Assembly: GCF_003024515.2 (NCBI RefSeq)
Contig: NZ_PYIX02000005.1
Location: 1-64,000 of the forward strand
Direction: 5' to 3'
From: Acinetobacter sichuanensis
GTDB taxonomy: Bacteria > Pseudomonadota > Gammaproteobacteria > Pseudomonadales > Moraxellaceae
DNA length: 64,000 nt
Part shown: positions 39,056-48,477 of the stretch, piece by piece
Layout of the letters: the number at the start of each line of letters is the position of its first letter
Position numbering within the stretch: the first letter of the stretch is position 1
Notes under the pieces: model-generated
The model's input: only the letters and a program-made list of their open reading frames with translations
Databases searched by the model: none
What the model was told of the DNA's origin: nothing
Made by a program: the position numbers and the translations under genes

Positions 39056-39724
39056 TTAATCTAGGCTTAACCATTGTCTTTGATGATAAGCGCCATCCCA
39101 GAATAAATATTCAAGCTCAGCACCTTTGGTATATGCTTGATGCATTTTTTCAATGGTATCAGCATCGCAACGCGCTGCAATACGGTCAATAGTGGCTAAA
39201 ACATTTTGAACAGCTTCATTAAAATGCTCACCTGAATAGGTGTCGACCCATGCTTGATAAGGGTTATTTGCCACAGATGCATTGACAATATCTTTGCCAA
39301 CTTCTGCATAAATCCAAAAACAAGGCAGCAATGATGCTAATACAATAGGATAACTCTCAGACCAAGCCGTTGCAGTAAGGAAAGACGTGTAGTGATGACA
39401 AGCCAAAGTCAAAGGCGTATTTTCAAAATCTGCTTTGCTAATCCCAAAGTCTTTCATAAAACCATCATGTAAACTACGTTCTACAATAATGGCTTCTTTG
39501 GCACCTTGAGTGAATTGAATAATGTCATCAGCTGCAAATGCTTTTGCGCCACATACTGCAAGCGCACGTCCATAAGCAACTAAATAATGAGCATCTTGAA
39601 TTACATAGTGGCAAAAAGCAGCTTTGCTTAAGGTGCCTGCTGCAAGTTCTTGGTTAAAAGGAAGAGCAAGCGTTTTTTCATAAAGCGCTAAATTACGTTG
39701 CCAAACATCTTGAGAAAAAGACAT
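39056..39724 (-). CDS. tenA: Thiaminase II / TenA family protein
   Basis: 222 residues, the standard TenA length. Hydrolyses aminopyrimidine breakdown products of thiamine so that HMP can be salvaged. AFCHYVIQDAHYLVAYGRALA near the N-terminus, ACHHYTSF with the central Cys, LLPCFWIYAEVG and the C-terminal EYLFWD with Glu are TenA marks. No other thiamine genes and no TPP riboswitch are seen nearby. Confidence 0.88.
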   Translation of the reverse strand: MSFSQDVWQRNLALYEKTLALPFNQELAAGTLSKAAFCHYVIQDAHYLVAYGRALAVCGAKAFAADDIIQFTQGAKEAIIVERSLHDGFMKDFGISKADFENTPLTLACHHYTSFLTATAWSESYPIVLASLLPCFWIYAEVGKDIVNASVANNPYQAWVDTYSGEHFNEAVQNVLATIDRIAARCDADTIEKMHQAYTKGAELEYLFWDGAYHQRQWLSLD

Positions 39725-39945
39725 TAATTTATTCCAAATAGTTTATAAATTATGCTTTAACTATAACAAATAATAATTTTTTTGCGACATGAAAATCCGT
39801 TTAATTTCGTTTAAATATTCAAAAAAATCATACGAAGAATTTGAGAATAGTGTGAAAAAGTTGTCATAATTACGACATAAAGCTTAATTTTATTTAAGTC
39901 CTCTATTTATCATTAGATAAAAATTTATTTATAGGTCGATCTATC

Positions 39946-41031
39946 ATGTGGAAACATTTTGGTTTCTCAATCATCTTTACGGTCGTCTGTCTTGCTATTT
40001 CTGCATATTGGGGCTTTACCCATGGACCAGAAGCAGGCATTAAGACGATGTTTACGGCATTAGCAATCACAGCAATTTTGGCAGTGATGGAAGTGTCGCT
40101 TTCTTTTGATAATGCCGTGGTCAATGCGTCAGTCTTACGTGGTTGGGATCATTTTTGGAAAATGATTTTCTTAACCGTGGGTATTTTGATTGCTGTATTT
40201 GGTATGCGTTTGATTTTTCCAATTGTGATTGTTGCTGCAACAGCAGATATGGGCATGATGGAAGTGGTCAATATGGCATTAAATAATCCAAAAGATTATT
40301 CTGAACGTTTAATTGCACATCATGCTGAAATTGCGGCTTTTGGTGGTTCATTCTTACTTTTAGTTTTTCTTAACTTTTTCTTGGATGAAGGTAAAGATAC
40401 GCATTGGTTTGCATGGTTGGAAAAACGCTTAGCACATTTAGCTAATGTTCCTGCGATGTCAGTGTTTTTAGCTTTGATTGCATTGTTGATTATGGCGGCG
40501 AATGTCGAAGAAGCAAAACGTTTAGTGGTGACAATGGCTGGTATTTGGGGCATCGTGGTGTATGTAGGTGTGCAAGTCCTTAGTCATTTATTGGGTGGTG
40601 AACCTGAGATTGATGAAGACGGTAATGCCGTTGGTCATGATGCTTCAGGCGCACCAACTGGTGCAATTAAAGCAGGTATAGGTGGCTTTATTTATCTTGA
40701 AGTTTTAGATGCATCTTTTAGTTTTGATGGTGTCATTGGTGCATTTGCCATCACTTCAGACGTGGTTATCATCATGTTGGGTCTTGCCATTGGTGCAATG
40801 TTCGTTCGTTCAATGACGATTTACCTTGTTGAAAAAGGAACACTCGACGCATATGTTTATCTTGAACATGGTGCGCATTATGCGATTGGTGCTTTAGCAT
40901 TTATCATGATTGCCAGCGGCACAGGTTTGCATGTCCCTGAAGTTGTTACAGGTTTAATTGGTGTTGCATTTATTGTTTGGGCAGTTTTAGCTTCAATCCA
41001 ATATAACAAACGAATTGAACAGCAAAGTTAA
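39946..41031 (+). CDS. DUF475 / TerC-like integral membrane protein
   Basis: 361 residues with about nine helices. EVSLSFDNAVVNASVL and the later EVLDASFSFDGVIGAFAIT are duplicated acidic membrane motifs typical of the TerC-related DUF475 family, in which Asp/Glu residues may bind a divalent metal such as manganese. I looked for a yybP-ykoY manganese riboswitch in the 220-bp leader and saw none. Confidence 0.85.
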   Translation: MWKHFGFSIIFTVVCLAISAYWGFTHGPEAGIKTMFTALAITAILAVMEVSLSFDNAVVNASVLRGWDHFWKMIFLTVGILIAVFGMRLIFPIVIVAATADMGMMEVVNMALNNPKDYSERLIAHHAEIAAFGGSFLLLVFLNFFLDEGKDTHWFAWLEKRLAHLANVPAMSVFLALIALLIMAANVEEAKRLVVTMAGIWGIVVYVGVQVLSHLLGGEPEIDEDGNAVGHDASGAPTGAIKAGIGGFIYLEVLDASFSFDGVIGAFAITSDVVIIMLGLAIGAMFVRSMTIYLVEKGTLDAYVYLEHGAHYAIGALAFIMIASGTGLHVPEVVTGLIGVAFIVWAVLASIQYNKRIEQQS

Positions 41032-41061
41032 TTCTTTTTTAAGAAAAATGTTTACAATAAG

Positions 41062-41086
41062 GGACGCTTTGAAAGCGTCCTTTTTT
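41062..41086 (+). terminator. Terminator after the DUF475 gene
   Basis: Stem GGACGCTT / AAGCGTCC, loop TGA, six T. Confidence 0.88.
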
Positions 41087-41167
41087 ATGCTCAATGTTTC
41101 CACACCGTCTGCAATATGCGATGATGTGGCTACAAATTAGCTCGCCAGTTTTGATAAGCCAGTAGAT

Positions 41168-42532
41168 ATGATGAATCCTTTAGAACGCCGCTCGACCTTT
41201 GCATTAAGTAGTATTTTTGCTTTACGCATGTTGGGATTGTTCATGATTATTCCTGTCTTTGCTGTTGCAGGACAGTCATATCAATATGCAACGCCAGCAC
41301 TGATCGGTTTAGCCGTAGGTGTGTATGGTCTAAGTCAAGCATTATTACAAATTCCGTTTAGCCTTTGGGCAGATCGCTTTAGTCGCAAGCCACTGATTGT
41401 ATTTGGTTTACTGTTATTTGCTCTGGGTGGTGCTGTGGCGGCAATGTCAGAAACTATTTATGGTGTCATCATTGGTCGTGCCATTGCAGGTGCAGGGGCA
41501 GTTTCCGCAGTGGTGATGGCATTGCTTGCTGATGTCACTCGTGAAGAAAACCGCAGTAAAGCCATGGCGGTCATGGGCATGAGTATCGGTTTGTCTTTTG
41601 TTGTTGCATTTAGTTTAGGTCCGTGGCTGACCAGTTTAGTGGGAATTTCAGGTCTATTTTGGGTTACGACCTTGATGGGCTTGTTGGCGATTTTGACTTT
41701 ATTTTTAGTGCCAAAAACCACACGTCATCATAAGAATTTTAATCAGGGTTATTTCAATCAACTGAAACAAGTCTTGAAAATGGGTGATTTAAACCGTTTA
41801 CATGTGTCAGTGTTTTCATTGCATTTATTACTAACCGCAATGTTTATTTATATGCCATCGCAGTTGATTAACTTTGCAGATATTCCATTATCTAAACATG
41901 GCATTGTGTATTTACCCTTACTTGTGATCAGTTTGTTTTTTGCATTTCCAAGTATTATTTTGGCTGAAAAATATCGCAAAATGCGTGGTATTTTCCTGAC
42001 TGCCATTGCAGGCATCATTGCAGGCTTGGTGATTCTTATTTTTGGTTATGAATCTAAATATATCTTACTGTTAGGTTTAGCTTTCTTCTTTATTGCTTTT
42101 AATGTCATGGAAGCATTATTACCTTCGTGGTTATCAAAAGCTGCTCCTATTCAATCTAAAGCGACTGCCATGGGCGTCAATGCCAGTGCCCAATTCTTAG
42201 GTGCATTTTTTGGTGGAACACTCGGTGGTCAATTAATTTTACTTAATAATACGACAATGGGTTGGAGTGTTTTATCGGCAATTGCTATAATTTGGCTGCT
42301 CATTAGTTTTGGGCTGGCGCAACCACGTTATTTAACATCAATTGTATTGCGATTACCTGAGAATAAACAAACCGATGATTGGACTTCTCAGTTATTAACA
42401 ATTCGTGGTATTGAAGAGGTCGTGGTGATGTCTGACCAACAAGTTGCCTATATTAAAGTTGATAAACAGCAAATAGATGATGCTGGGCGACAACATTTAA
42501 CGCACTTGTTTGGTAAAGAGGTAGCCATTTAA
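41168..42532 (+). CDS. YajR-like MFS transporter with C-terminal domain
   Basis: 454 residues, start at 41168 or 41171. Twelve MFS helices (ADRFSRKP loop motif) are followed by a small soluble tail from about residue 390 (TIRGIEEVVVMSDQQVAYIKVD), matching the ferredoxin-like YAM domain of E. coli YajR. Drug export is presumed, not shown. It lies directly before ssb, as the equivalent MFS gene does in Pseudomonas. Confidence 0.85.
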   Translation: MMNPLERRSTFALSSIFALRMLGLFMIIPVFAVAGQSYQYATPALIGLAVGVYGLSQALLQIPFSLWADRFSRKPLIVFGLLLFALGGAVAAMSETIYGVIIGRAIAGAGAVSAVVMALLADVTREENRSKAMAVMGMSIGLSFVVAFSLGPWLTSLVGISGLFWVTTLMGLLAILTLFLVPKTTRHHKNFNQGYFNQLKQVLKMGDLNRLHVSVFSLHLLLTAMFIYMPSQLINFADIPLSKHGIVYLPLLVISLFFAFPSIILAEKYRKMRGIFLTAIAGIIAGLVILIFGYESKYILLLGLAFFFIAFNVMEALLPSWLSKAAPIQSKATAMGVNASAQFLGAFFGGTLGGQLILLNNTTMGWSVLSAIAIIWLLISFGLAQPRYLTSIVLRLPENKQTDDWTSQLLTIRGIEEVVVMSDQQVAYIKVDKQQIDDAGRQHLTHLFGKEVAI

Positions 42533-42583
42533 ACATAACTCTTATAAAGTAAAACATAGAATCGAATAGGAAGATAACGTCTG

Positions 42584-43222
42584 ATGCGTGGTGTAAATAA
42601 AGTTATTTTAGTAGGTACTCTAGGTCGTGATCCTGAGACGAAGACTTTCCCAAATGGTGGGTCTCTCACTCAATTTTCAATTGCGACCAGTGAGTCTTGG
42701 ACAGATAAAAACACAGGCGAAAGAAAAGAACAAACAGAATGGCACCGTATTGTGCTACATAACCGTTTAGGGGAAATCGCTCAGCAATATTTGCGTAAAG
42801 GCTCTAAAGTTTATATTGAAGGTTCTTTGCGTACTCGTCAGTGGACAGACCAAAATGGTCAAGAGCGTTACACCACAGAAATTCGTGGTGAACAAATGCA
42901 AATGTTAGATTCAAATCGTCAGCAAGGTGGTGAAGGTGGTGAAAACGGTGGTTATAACCAACCTCGTTTTAACAACAATAACAACCAAGGTGGCTTTAAC
43001 AACAATAACCAAGGTGGTTTTAATAACAACCAAGGTAATCAAGGCGGTTATGCGAATCAGGGCAACCAAGGTAACTACGGTAACCAAGCCAATAGCAACC
43101 AAGGTAACTATGGCAATGCAGGTAACAATGTAAACCAAGGTTTCCAATCACCTAAGCCAGCAGCAGCGCCTGCTACACCTGCTCAAGCACCAGCAGATTT
43201 AGATGATGATCTTCCGTTCTAA
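42584..43222 (+). CDS. ssb: Single-stranded DNA-binding protein
   Basis: 212 residues. The OB fold occupies about residues 1-110 ([36 protein letters not shown]). The linker (~115-190) is rich in Asn, Gln and Gly, with repeated NNNQGGF and GNQGNYG units. The acidic tip DLDDDLPF is the protein-interaction tail. AGGAAG precedes the ATG. Essential for replication and repair. Confidence 0.97.
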   Translation: MRGVNKVILVGTLGRDPETKTFPNGGSLTQFSIATSESWTDKNTGERKEQTEWHRIVLHNRLGEIAQQYLRKGSKVYIEGSLRTRQWTDQNGQERYTTEIRGEQMQMLDSNRQQGGEGGENGGYNQPRFNNNNNQGGFNNNNQGGFNNNQGNQGGYANQGNQGNYGNQANSNQGNYGNAGNNVNQGFQSPKPAAAPATPAQAPADLDDDLPF

Positions 43223-43247
43223 TTGATTAAAACAGCAAGTCATTATT

Positions 43248-43278
43248 AAAACCCTTTGTGAATACAGAGGGTTTTTTT
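43248..43278 (+). terminator. Terminator after ssb
   Basis: Stem CCCTTTGT / ACAGAGGG (one G-T pair) with loop GAAT, A-run before and seven T after. Confidence 0.85.
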
Positions 43279-43311
43279 ATTGGGGAAATCAAGAAAATGA
43301 GAAAATAAAAA

Positions 43312-43602
43312 ATGGATAAAATAGATCAGTTTATACAAATATGGTTAGATTACGCACTTAAACTTCATGGACGTCAAGGAATGGATGAAGTGCTTTTTGC
43401 AGAAATGATTCAACTTTTAAAAGATATAGATGCTGAGTATCGAGCAAAGGATCATATTCCAAAAAAATTAGCTGAAATTTTTGTTGATATGTTTATTGCA
43501 ATTGATGGCTCAGCGTCTTATTACGATGATGAATATCAGCAAGAAATCTATCAAATGGTGGATCAACTTTCTTATTATGCACGGAATATTTGTACAAATT
43601 AA
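43312..43602 (+). CDS. Small acidic hypothetical protein
   Basis: 96 residues, predicted all-alpha, acidic, no signal peptide. The text MDKIDQFIQIWLDYALKLHGRQGMDEVLF and SASYYDDEYQQEIYQMVDQL suggests a helical bundle. Family not recognised. Placed between ssb and a convergent hotdog-fold gene. Confidence 0.65.
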   Translation: MDKIDQFIQIWLDYALKLHGRQGMDEVLFAEMIQLLKDIDAEYRAKDHIPKKLAEIFVDMFIAIDGSASYYDDEYQQEIYQMVDQLSYYARNICTN

Positions 43603-43665
43603 ATCATCATCATGTAGACCACCTAAAGAATCTCCTTTGTGTTGCAAAGGAGATCGGGAAGAGTA

Positions 43666-44130
43666 TTATTTCTTTGCTGACACCCACATCGTGATCACAG
43701 CTTTAAACACAGTTTCATTTTTTGTATCTTTGACTTCAACATTAACCAAATAATCACTGCCTTGATTCCATTGGAAATTTGCATCGGCAGGCGTCGCAAT
43801 TGCGACTAAATCGGTATTGGCTTTTTTTAGATATTCAACCGTCATGCCTTTAGGAATCCAACGATGTGTAGAGGGTACCGTGGCATCGGTCATTGTTCCA
43901 CCTGCGAGTTCTGCCATATTACACATTGCAATCGCATGAACTGTACCAATATGATTGAGGACAGCACGATGTTTCTTGATTTTGATTTCGCAATAATTTG
44001 GTTTAAGTTGTTCAAAGACAGGTGAAATACTACTGAAGTAAGGTGCTTTTAAACAGATTAGTTTGGAGAATGTCCATTTTCCAGCAGGTTTATTTTTAAA
44101 GCTATTCCATAGTTTAAGTGCTTGGCTCAT
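43666..44130 (-). CDS. DUF4442 hotdog-fold protein
   Basis: 154 residues. The hotdog central helix HAIAMCNMAELAGGTMTDA and the strand HRWIPKGMTVEYLKKA fit the DUF4442 / PaaI-like thioesterase superfamily, but the catalytic residue cannot be assigned. It is divergent from a TetR gene across two related palindromes, so it is the likely regulated gene. Acyl-CoA thioesterase activity is possible. Confidence 0.8.
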   Translation of the reverse strand: MSQALKLWNSFKNKPAGKWTFSKLICLKAPYFSSISPVFEQLKPNYCEIKIKKHRAVLNHIGTVHAIAMCNMAELAGGTMTDATVPSTHRWIPKGMTVEYLKKANTDLVAIATPADANFQWNQGSDYLVNVEVKDTKNETVFKAVITMWVSAKK

Positions 44131-44172
44131 TGTTATTTCCCATTTTCATTGAATACAGATGATGATTTTAAT

Positions 44173-44189
44173 ACAGAATAATATTCTGT
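44173..44189. promoter_or_regulatory. Probable TetR operator 1
   Basis: ACAGAATA-A-TATTCTGT, perfect 8-bp arms, between the divergent hotdog and TetR genes. Confidence 0.6.
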
Positions 44190-44199
44190 TATTGGCTCG

Positions 44200-44214
44200 G
44201 CAGACATATTCTGC
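44200..44214. promoter_or_regulatory. Probable TetR operator 2
   Basis: GCAGA-CATAT-TCTGC. It shares CAGA and TATTCTG with operator 1, 26 bp away, so both are probably bound by the same regulator. Confidence 0.5.
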
Positions 44215-44253
44215 TTAAAATTGGTCAAAGTTAGCGGGTGGAATTAAAGATTA

Positions 44254-44901
44254 ATGGAAAATATCGAATTATTAGAACGAATTTATGTAGGAAAACGAGC
44301 AGAATTAAAACGTCAAATTCTTAAACAAGCTTTGCTTTGTTTTTTAGAAAATGGCGTGGAAACAACAAGTATTGAAATGATTCGTGAACGGGCAGATGCG
44401 AGTGTTGGCGCAATTTATCATCATTTTAAAAATAAAGAAGGTATCGTTGCAGCTTTATTTTTTGCAGCTTTAGACGACCAAGCACAGCGTCGTGAAGATG
44501 CTTTAAAGCAAGCAGAAAATATGCAACAAGGTATTATCTCAATTGTGGAAAGTTATATAGATTGGGTAGTTGATTATCCTGACTTTGCCCGTTTTTTGTA
44601 TGCAGCTCGTTTTGCATTAAAACAAAGTTCACTTTATCCAGATTTGCAACAGCGTAATCATTTGCGTAATCAATATTTATTACAATGGTTCCAACAACAG
44701 AAAGAATTTCATCTTTTAACTGATATTCCACGAGAGTTATTATTGTCTTTGGTTATTGGTGTGGCAGAAAATTATTGTCGTGCATGGGTGTCAAATAAAG
44801 TCAAAACTTCACCACAAAATTATAAAAAAATACTCGCAAAAACAGCATGGAATAATATTGTTAATTTTTCAGAAAGCTGTGTGGAAGTGAGCCAAAACTA
44901 G
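44254..44901 (+). CDS. TetR-family transcriptional regulator
   Basis: 215 residues. The N-terminal helix-turn-helix runs from KRQILKQALLCFLENG through TSIEMIRERADASVGAIYHHFKNKEGI; the C-terminal ligand domain is helical. Two palindromes between this gene and the divergent hotdog gene are likely operators, suggesting autoregulation and control of a fatty-acyl related function. Ligand unknown. Confidence 0.9.
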   Translation: MENIELLERIYVGKRAELKRQILKQALLCFLENGVETTSIEMIRERADASVGAIYHHFKNKEGIVAALFFAALDDQAQRREDALKQAENMQQGIISIVESYIDWVVDYPDFARFLYAARFALKQSSLYPDLQQRNHLRNQYLLQWFQQQKEFHLLTDIPRELLLSLVIGVAENYCRAWVSNKVKTSPQNYKKILAKTAWNNIVNFSESCVEVSQN

Positions 44902-44933
44902 TTGGCTCATGCACTTTATTATATTGTTATGAT

Positions 44934-45293
44934 TTATTTTGCCGCTGCTATGACTGAGATTTCAATGAGCCAGTCGGGATTGACTAAATCGGCTTGGATG
45001 GTTGCGCGTGCAGGTGTATTGCAGCCGTGTAGCCATTCAATCCAAATCGCATTTACGCTGTTAAAATCAGCCAAATTTTTAATAAATAATTGAGCCGATA
45101 ATAAACGAGATTTATCTGTATTGGCTAAAGCCAAAAGTTGATCAATTTTTTCAAGCACTTGTTGAGTCTGAGCTGTAATATCTAAATCTGTATCGGTGGG
45201 TACTTGACCTGATAAATAGACAGTTTGATTAAAAACAGTAATCGCGCTCATCACTTCTGTACAGTTAAAATATTGAATATCTGTATGATTCAT
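44934..45293 (-). CDS. Rid-family (RidA-like) protein
   Basis: 119 residues. Rid proteins hydrolyse reactive enamine/imine intermediates made by PLP enzymes and amino acid oxidases. TVYLSGQVP near the N-terminus and the Arg in TPARATIQADL (substrate carboxylate binding) are present. AAGGA precedes the ATG. It ends a dadA-racemase-rid cluster (12 bp after the racemase), where it would clear iminopyruvate made by DadA. Confidence 0.88.
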   Translation of the reverse strand: MNHTDIQYFNCTEVMSAITVFNQTVYLSGQVPTDTDLDITAQTQQVLEKIDQLLALANTDKSRLLSAQLFIKNLADFNSVNAIWIEWLHGCNTPARATIQADLVNPDWLIEISVIAAAK

Positions 45294-45305
45294 TGTGTCT
45301 TTTCC

Positions 45306-46418
45306 TTAAGTTTGACTGGATTGGTCTATTTGAAAATGAACTCGGTTGGTAATAGCACACATCAATTCATAGCCAATGGTTCCTGACATTGCTGCGACTT
45401 CATCAATTGGAAGAATTTCCCCTGTTTGTGCTTTGCCCCATAAAACCACTTCACTACCAATGCCGACATTTTCGAGATGACTCAGATCAACAGCAAGCAT
45501 GTCCATGCTGATGCGACCTAAGGTTTGGCTACGTTGACCATTGACTAAAACAGGTGTGCCTGTGGCTGAGATTCTTTGATAACCATCGGCATAACCACAC
45601 GCCACAATGCCTATACGCATAGTTTTTTCTGCTTGAAAATGCGAACCATAACCGACGGTGTCTTGCGGTTTTAATGTTTGAATTGCGATGATTTCGCTTT
45701 TTAAAGTCATGGTCGGTTTTAAATCCCAATCTTGAATACCATGATGTGGGAAGTCAGGTGAGCTACCATAGAGCATGATGCCTGCACGAACAAAGTCTGT
45801 ATCTAAATGCGCATGTCGCAAAATCGCAGCACTATTACTTAATGATTTTTCACCTGCTAAATCTTTGGTGATTTGTTCAAAAATGTGTAACTGATGGGCA
45901 ATACCATTTTGACCAAAACGCTCAGCATCTGCATCTGAAAAATGCATCATATGGGTAATAGAGTGGACTTTGTCACAGGATTTTAACTGTTGCCAAACCG
46001 CATGATATTGTTCAGGGGCAAAACCAAGTCGGTTCATACCACTGTTCATTTTCAGAAAAACATTAAACTGAGCCGCTTGGGAATGTTGAAATAGCCAGTC
46101 AATTTGATGCTGACTATGTAAGGTAAAACTTAGATTATATTGAACACAGTCAAATAAATCTTGTGCTGAAAATATACCTTCTAATAAGAGAATCGAACCT
46201 TGCCAGCCCAAAGCACGTAAGCGTTTTGCTTCATCAAAATCTAATAAAGCAAAACCATCTGCAGATTGAAGAGCATTATAAACACGTTCAATACCATGTC
46301 CGTAAGCATTGGCTTTGACTACAGCAAAGACCTTACTTTTAGGGACAGTTTTGCGAACAACTGCTAAATTATGCGCCAAAGCATCTTGGTGAATAATGGC
46401 ATAAATCGGGCGAGGCAT
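45306..46418 (-). CDS. dadX: Alanine racemase (catabolic DadX type)
   Basis: 370 residues. PLP enzyme that interconverts L- and D-alanine. VVKANAYGHG carries the PLP-lysine near residue 34, and VGYGSHFQ carries the catalytic Tyr opposite it; CGYADGYQR is also conserved. Placement 31 bp after dadA and beside an Lrp-type regulator argues for the catabolic dadX role, though it could also be the only racemase. Confidence 0.92.
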   Translation of the reverse strand: MPRPIYAIIHQDALAHNLAVVRKTVPKSKVFAVVKANAYGHGIERVYNALQSADGFALLDFDEAKRLRALGWQGSILLLEGIFSAQDLFDCVQYNLSFTLHSQHQIDWLFQHSQAAQFNVFLKMNSGMNRLGFAPEQYHAVWQQLKSCDKVHSITHMMHFSDADAERFGQNGIAHQLHIFEQITKDLAGEKSLSNSAAILRHAHLDTDFVRAGIMLYGSSPDFPHHGIQDWDLKPTMTLKSEIIAIQTLKPQDTVGYGSHFQAEKTMRIGIVACGYADGYQRISATGTPVLVNGQRSQTLGRISMDMLAVDLSHLENVGIGSEVVLWGKAQTGEILPIDEVAAMSGTIGYELMCAITNRVHFQIDQSSQT

Positions 46419-46449
46419 AACATACGCTCCATGTATGAAGTGCTAAGGA

Positions 46450-47709
46450 TTAAGCCACGTGGGCATAACGTTGCAGTGATAAACCATCCGTACTGATGTC
46501 AGGTTGATGACGTAAAACAATGTCACTAATCAATTTGCCTGAACCGCATGCCATCGTCCAACCTAAAGTACCGTGACCTGTATTTAAAAATAAATTTTTG
46601 TAGCGAGTCGCACCAATAATTGGCGTACTATCAGGTGTCATTGGACGCAAACCTGTCCAAAAAGAAGCTTGTGCTAAATCACCACCTGGAAATAAATCTT
46701 GTGTGACCATTTCTAAAGTTTGACGGCGTGTTTGTTTTAAGCCGAGATTAAAACCACTTAACTCAGCCATACCTCCAACTCGAATACGTTGGTCAAAACG
46801 AGTAATTGCGATTTTATAAGTTTCATCTAAAACTGTAGATTGTGGCGCAAACTCAGGATGAGTAATAGGCAGTGTCAGAGAGTAACCTTTGACAGGATAG
46901 ACAGGTAAATCAAGTGCTAAAGGACGTAAAAAGTCACGTGAATAACTGCCAAAAGCCAAAACATAACGGTCAGCTTTTATGATTTGACCATCTACCAATA
47001 CACCTTTGATTTCATCGCCTTCTACAATCAGTTTTTCTACATTGCGATTAAATTGAAAATCTACACCTAAGTCTTGTGCTGCTTTGGCTAAAGCATTGGT
47101 AAATAAGTAACAATCACCAGTCTCATCATTGGGTAAATGTAAACCACCCACTAATTTATCTTTTGCATGCGCAAGTGCAGGTTCAACTTTTGCAAGGTTG
47201 TCAGCATCTAATAGTTCATAACTTACACCGCACTCTTTTAAGACTTGAATATCACGCTGTACTGCTTCGAGTTGTGCTTCATTACGAAAGACTTGTAAAG
47301 TTCCTTTAGAACGATGCTCATAATGAATATCTGTTTCTTTGCGCAGTTCACGTAAACAATCACGGCTATATTCTGCAACACGAGTCATACGTTCTTTGTT
47401 AATGGCATAGCTGTTGGGATTACAGTTTTTCAGCATTTGTGCCATCCACTGCAATTGCCACATGCTGCCATCAATATTAATAGCTAAAGGTGCATGATGT
47501 TGAAACATCCATTTCACTGCTTTAAATGGAATTCCTGGTGCTGCCCATGGAGTGGAATAGCCTGGTGAAATTTGCCCAGCATTGCCAAAGCTAGTTTCTT
47601 CTGCTGGACCTGACTGGCGGTCTAAGACAGTTACTTGAGCACCTTGTTTTGCTAGATAATATGCACTAGCGACCCCAATAACACCACTTCCAAGTACGAG
47701 GACATGCAT
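46450..47709 (-). CDS. dadA: D-amino acid dehydrogenase small subunit DadA
   Basis: 419 residues. Membrane-associated FAD enzyme that oxidises D-alanine to pyruvate and ammonia, passing electrons to the respiratory chain. The dinucleotide fold is [19 protein letters not shown] at the very N-terminus; [20 protein letters not shown] and the C-terminal [15 protein letters not shown] are DadA marks. First gene of the dadA-dadX-rid unit; three Lrp-type boxes lie in its upstream region. Confidence 0.95.
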   Translation of the reverse strand: MHVLVLGSGVIGVASAYYLAKQGAQVTVLDRQSGPAEETSFGNAGQISPGYSTPWAAPGIPFKAVKWMFQHHAPLAINIDGSMWQLQWMAQMLKNCNPNSYAINKERMTRVAEYSRDCLRELRKETDIHYEHRSKGTLQVFRNEAQLEAVQRDIQVLKECGVSYELLDADNLAKVEPALAHAKDKLVGGLHLPNDETGDCYLFTNALAKAAQDLGVDFQFNRNVEKLIVEGDEIKGVLVDGQIIKADRYVLAFGSYSRDFLRPLALDLPVYPVKGYSLTLPITHPEFAPQSTVLDETYKIAITRFDQRIRVGGMAELSGFNLGLKQTRRQTLEMVTQDLFPGGDLAQASFWTGLRPMTPDSTPIIGATRYKNLFLNTGHGTLGWTMACGSGKLISDIVLRHQPDISTDGLSLQRYAHVA

Positions 47710-47729
47710 AATTCATTCCTTTCATCATC

Positions 47730-47744
47730 TAGTTTATTTCACTA
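47730..47744. promoter_or_regulatory. Lrp/DadR-type box 1
   Basis: TAGTTTATTTCACTA. Identical to box 2 exactly 32 bp away. Confidence 0.65.
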
Positions 47745-47761
47745 GTATATGGATGAATTAA

Positions 47762-47776
47762 TAGTTTATTTCACTA
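47762..47776. promoter_or_regulatory. Lrp/DadR-type box 2
   Basis: TAGTTTATTTCACTA, identical to box 1. Confidence 0.65.
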
Positions 47777-47793
47777 TTTTAAGGCTTATAATT

Positions 47794-47809
47794 TAGGTGA
47801 AATAATAGT
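47794..47809. promoter_or_regulatory. Lrp/DadR-type box 3 (inverted)
   Basis: TAGGTGAAATAATAGT, an inverted, imperfect copy of boxes 1 and 2, again 32 bp on. Three helical turns between sites would put them on one face of the DNA, as expected for an Lrp octamer. Confidence 0.5.
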
Positions 47810-47842
47810 TTTTCTCGCAAAAAATCTAAAAACAGGAAATAA

Positions 47843-48310
47843 ATGATGCGTAAGCTAGATCGTATAGATTGTATGATTTTAGACATTTTACAAAAGGATG
47901 GACGAATCGCAATTAGTGAGTTGGCATCGAAAGTCAACCTATCTACAACACCCTGTTCAGAGCGAGTGAAACGCTTAGAGCGTGATGGGATTATTATGGG
48001 CTACTATGCACGTTTAAACCCTGCTGCTGTAGATCGTAATTTATTAGTTTTTTTAGAAATTAAGTTATCTGCAAAATCAGGTGATGTTTTTGATCAGGTC
48101 GCGAAAAGCTTAACTGAAGTACCAGAAGTATTAGAATGTCATCTTATTTCAGGTGAGTTTGATTATTTGGTCAAAGCACGTTTAAAAGAAATGGGCGCAT
48201 ATCGTCGTTTGTTGGGAGATTTATTAAAAAAATTGCCTGCTTCGGCTTCTTCTCACAGCTATGTTGTGATGGAGGAAGTAAAAGAAAGTTTATATCTCAA
48301 TTTGAATTAA
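47843..48310 (+). CDS. dadR: Lrp/AsnC-family regulator of the dad locus
   Basis: 155 residues (154 from the ATG at 47846). The helix-turn-helix is DGRIAISELASKVNLSTTPCSERVKRLERDG; the C-terminal RAM ligand domain follows (HLISGEFDYLVKARL). Divergent from dadA with three phased boxes between. By analogy with Lrp/DadR, it should activate dadA-dadX when alanine is present. Confidence 0.88.
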   Translation: MMRKLDRIDCMILDILQKDGRIAISELASKVNLSTTPCSERVKRLERDGIIMGYYARLNPAAVDRNLLVFLEIKLSAKSGDVFDQVAKSLTEVPEVLECHLISGEFDYLVKARLKEMGAYRRLLGDLLKKLPASASSHSYVVMEEVKESLYLNLN

Positions 48311-48477
48311 ACAGTCAGATATTCTGCTTATTTTGTGAATGATCTTATTTTATAAAGTCTATTTGATCTAAAAAACAGATCATTTTTATTAAAAACTACT
48401 GTTTTACCGATTTTAAATTCTTTCGTATATTGGTTTCACAGACAAGCAATCCCTGAAACGAATTGAAGGAATACGAC

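Noticed and set aside
39725..39945. yybP-ykoY manganese riboswitch before the DUF475/TerC-like gene
   Set aside because: The characteristic paired GGGGAGUA-type motifs were not found in the leader.
42950..43150. CRISPR-like array from regular repeats
   Set aside because: The repeats are coding Asn/Gln/Gly units of the SSB linker and have no spacers.
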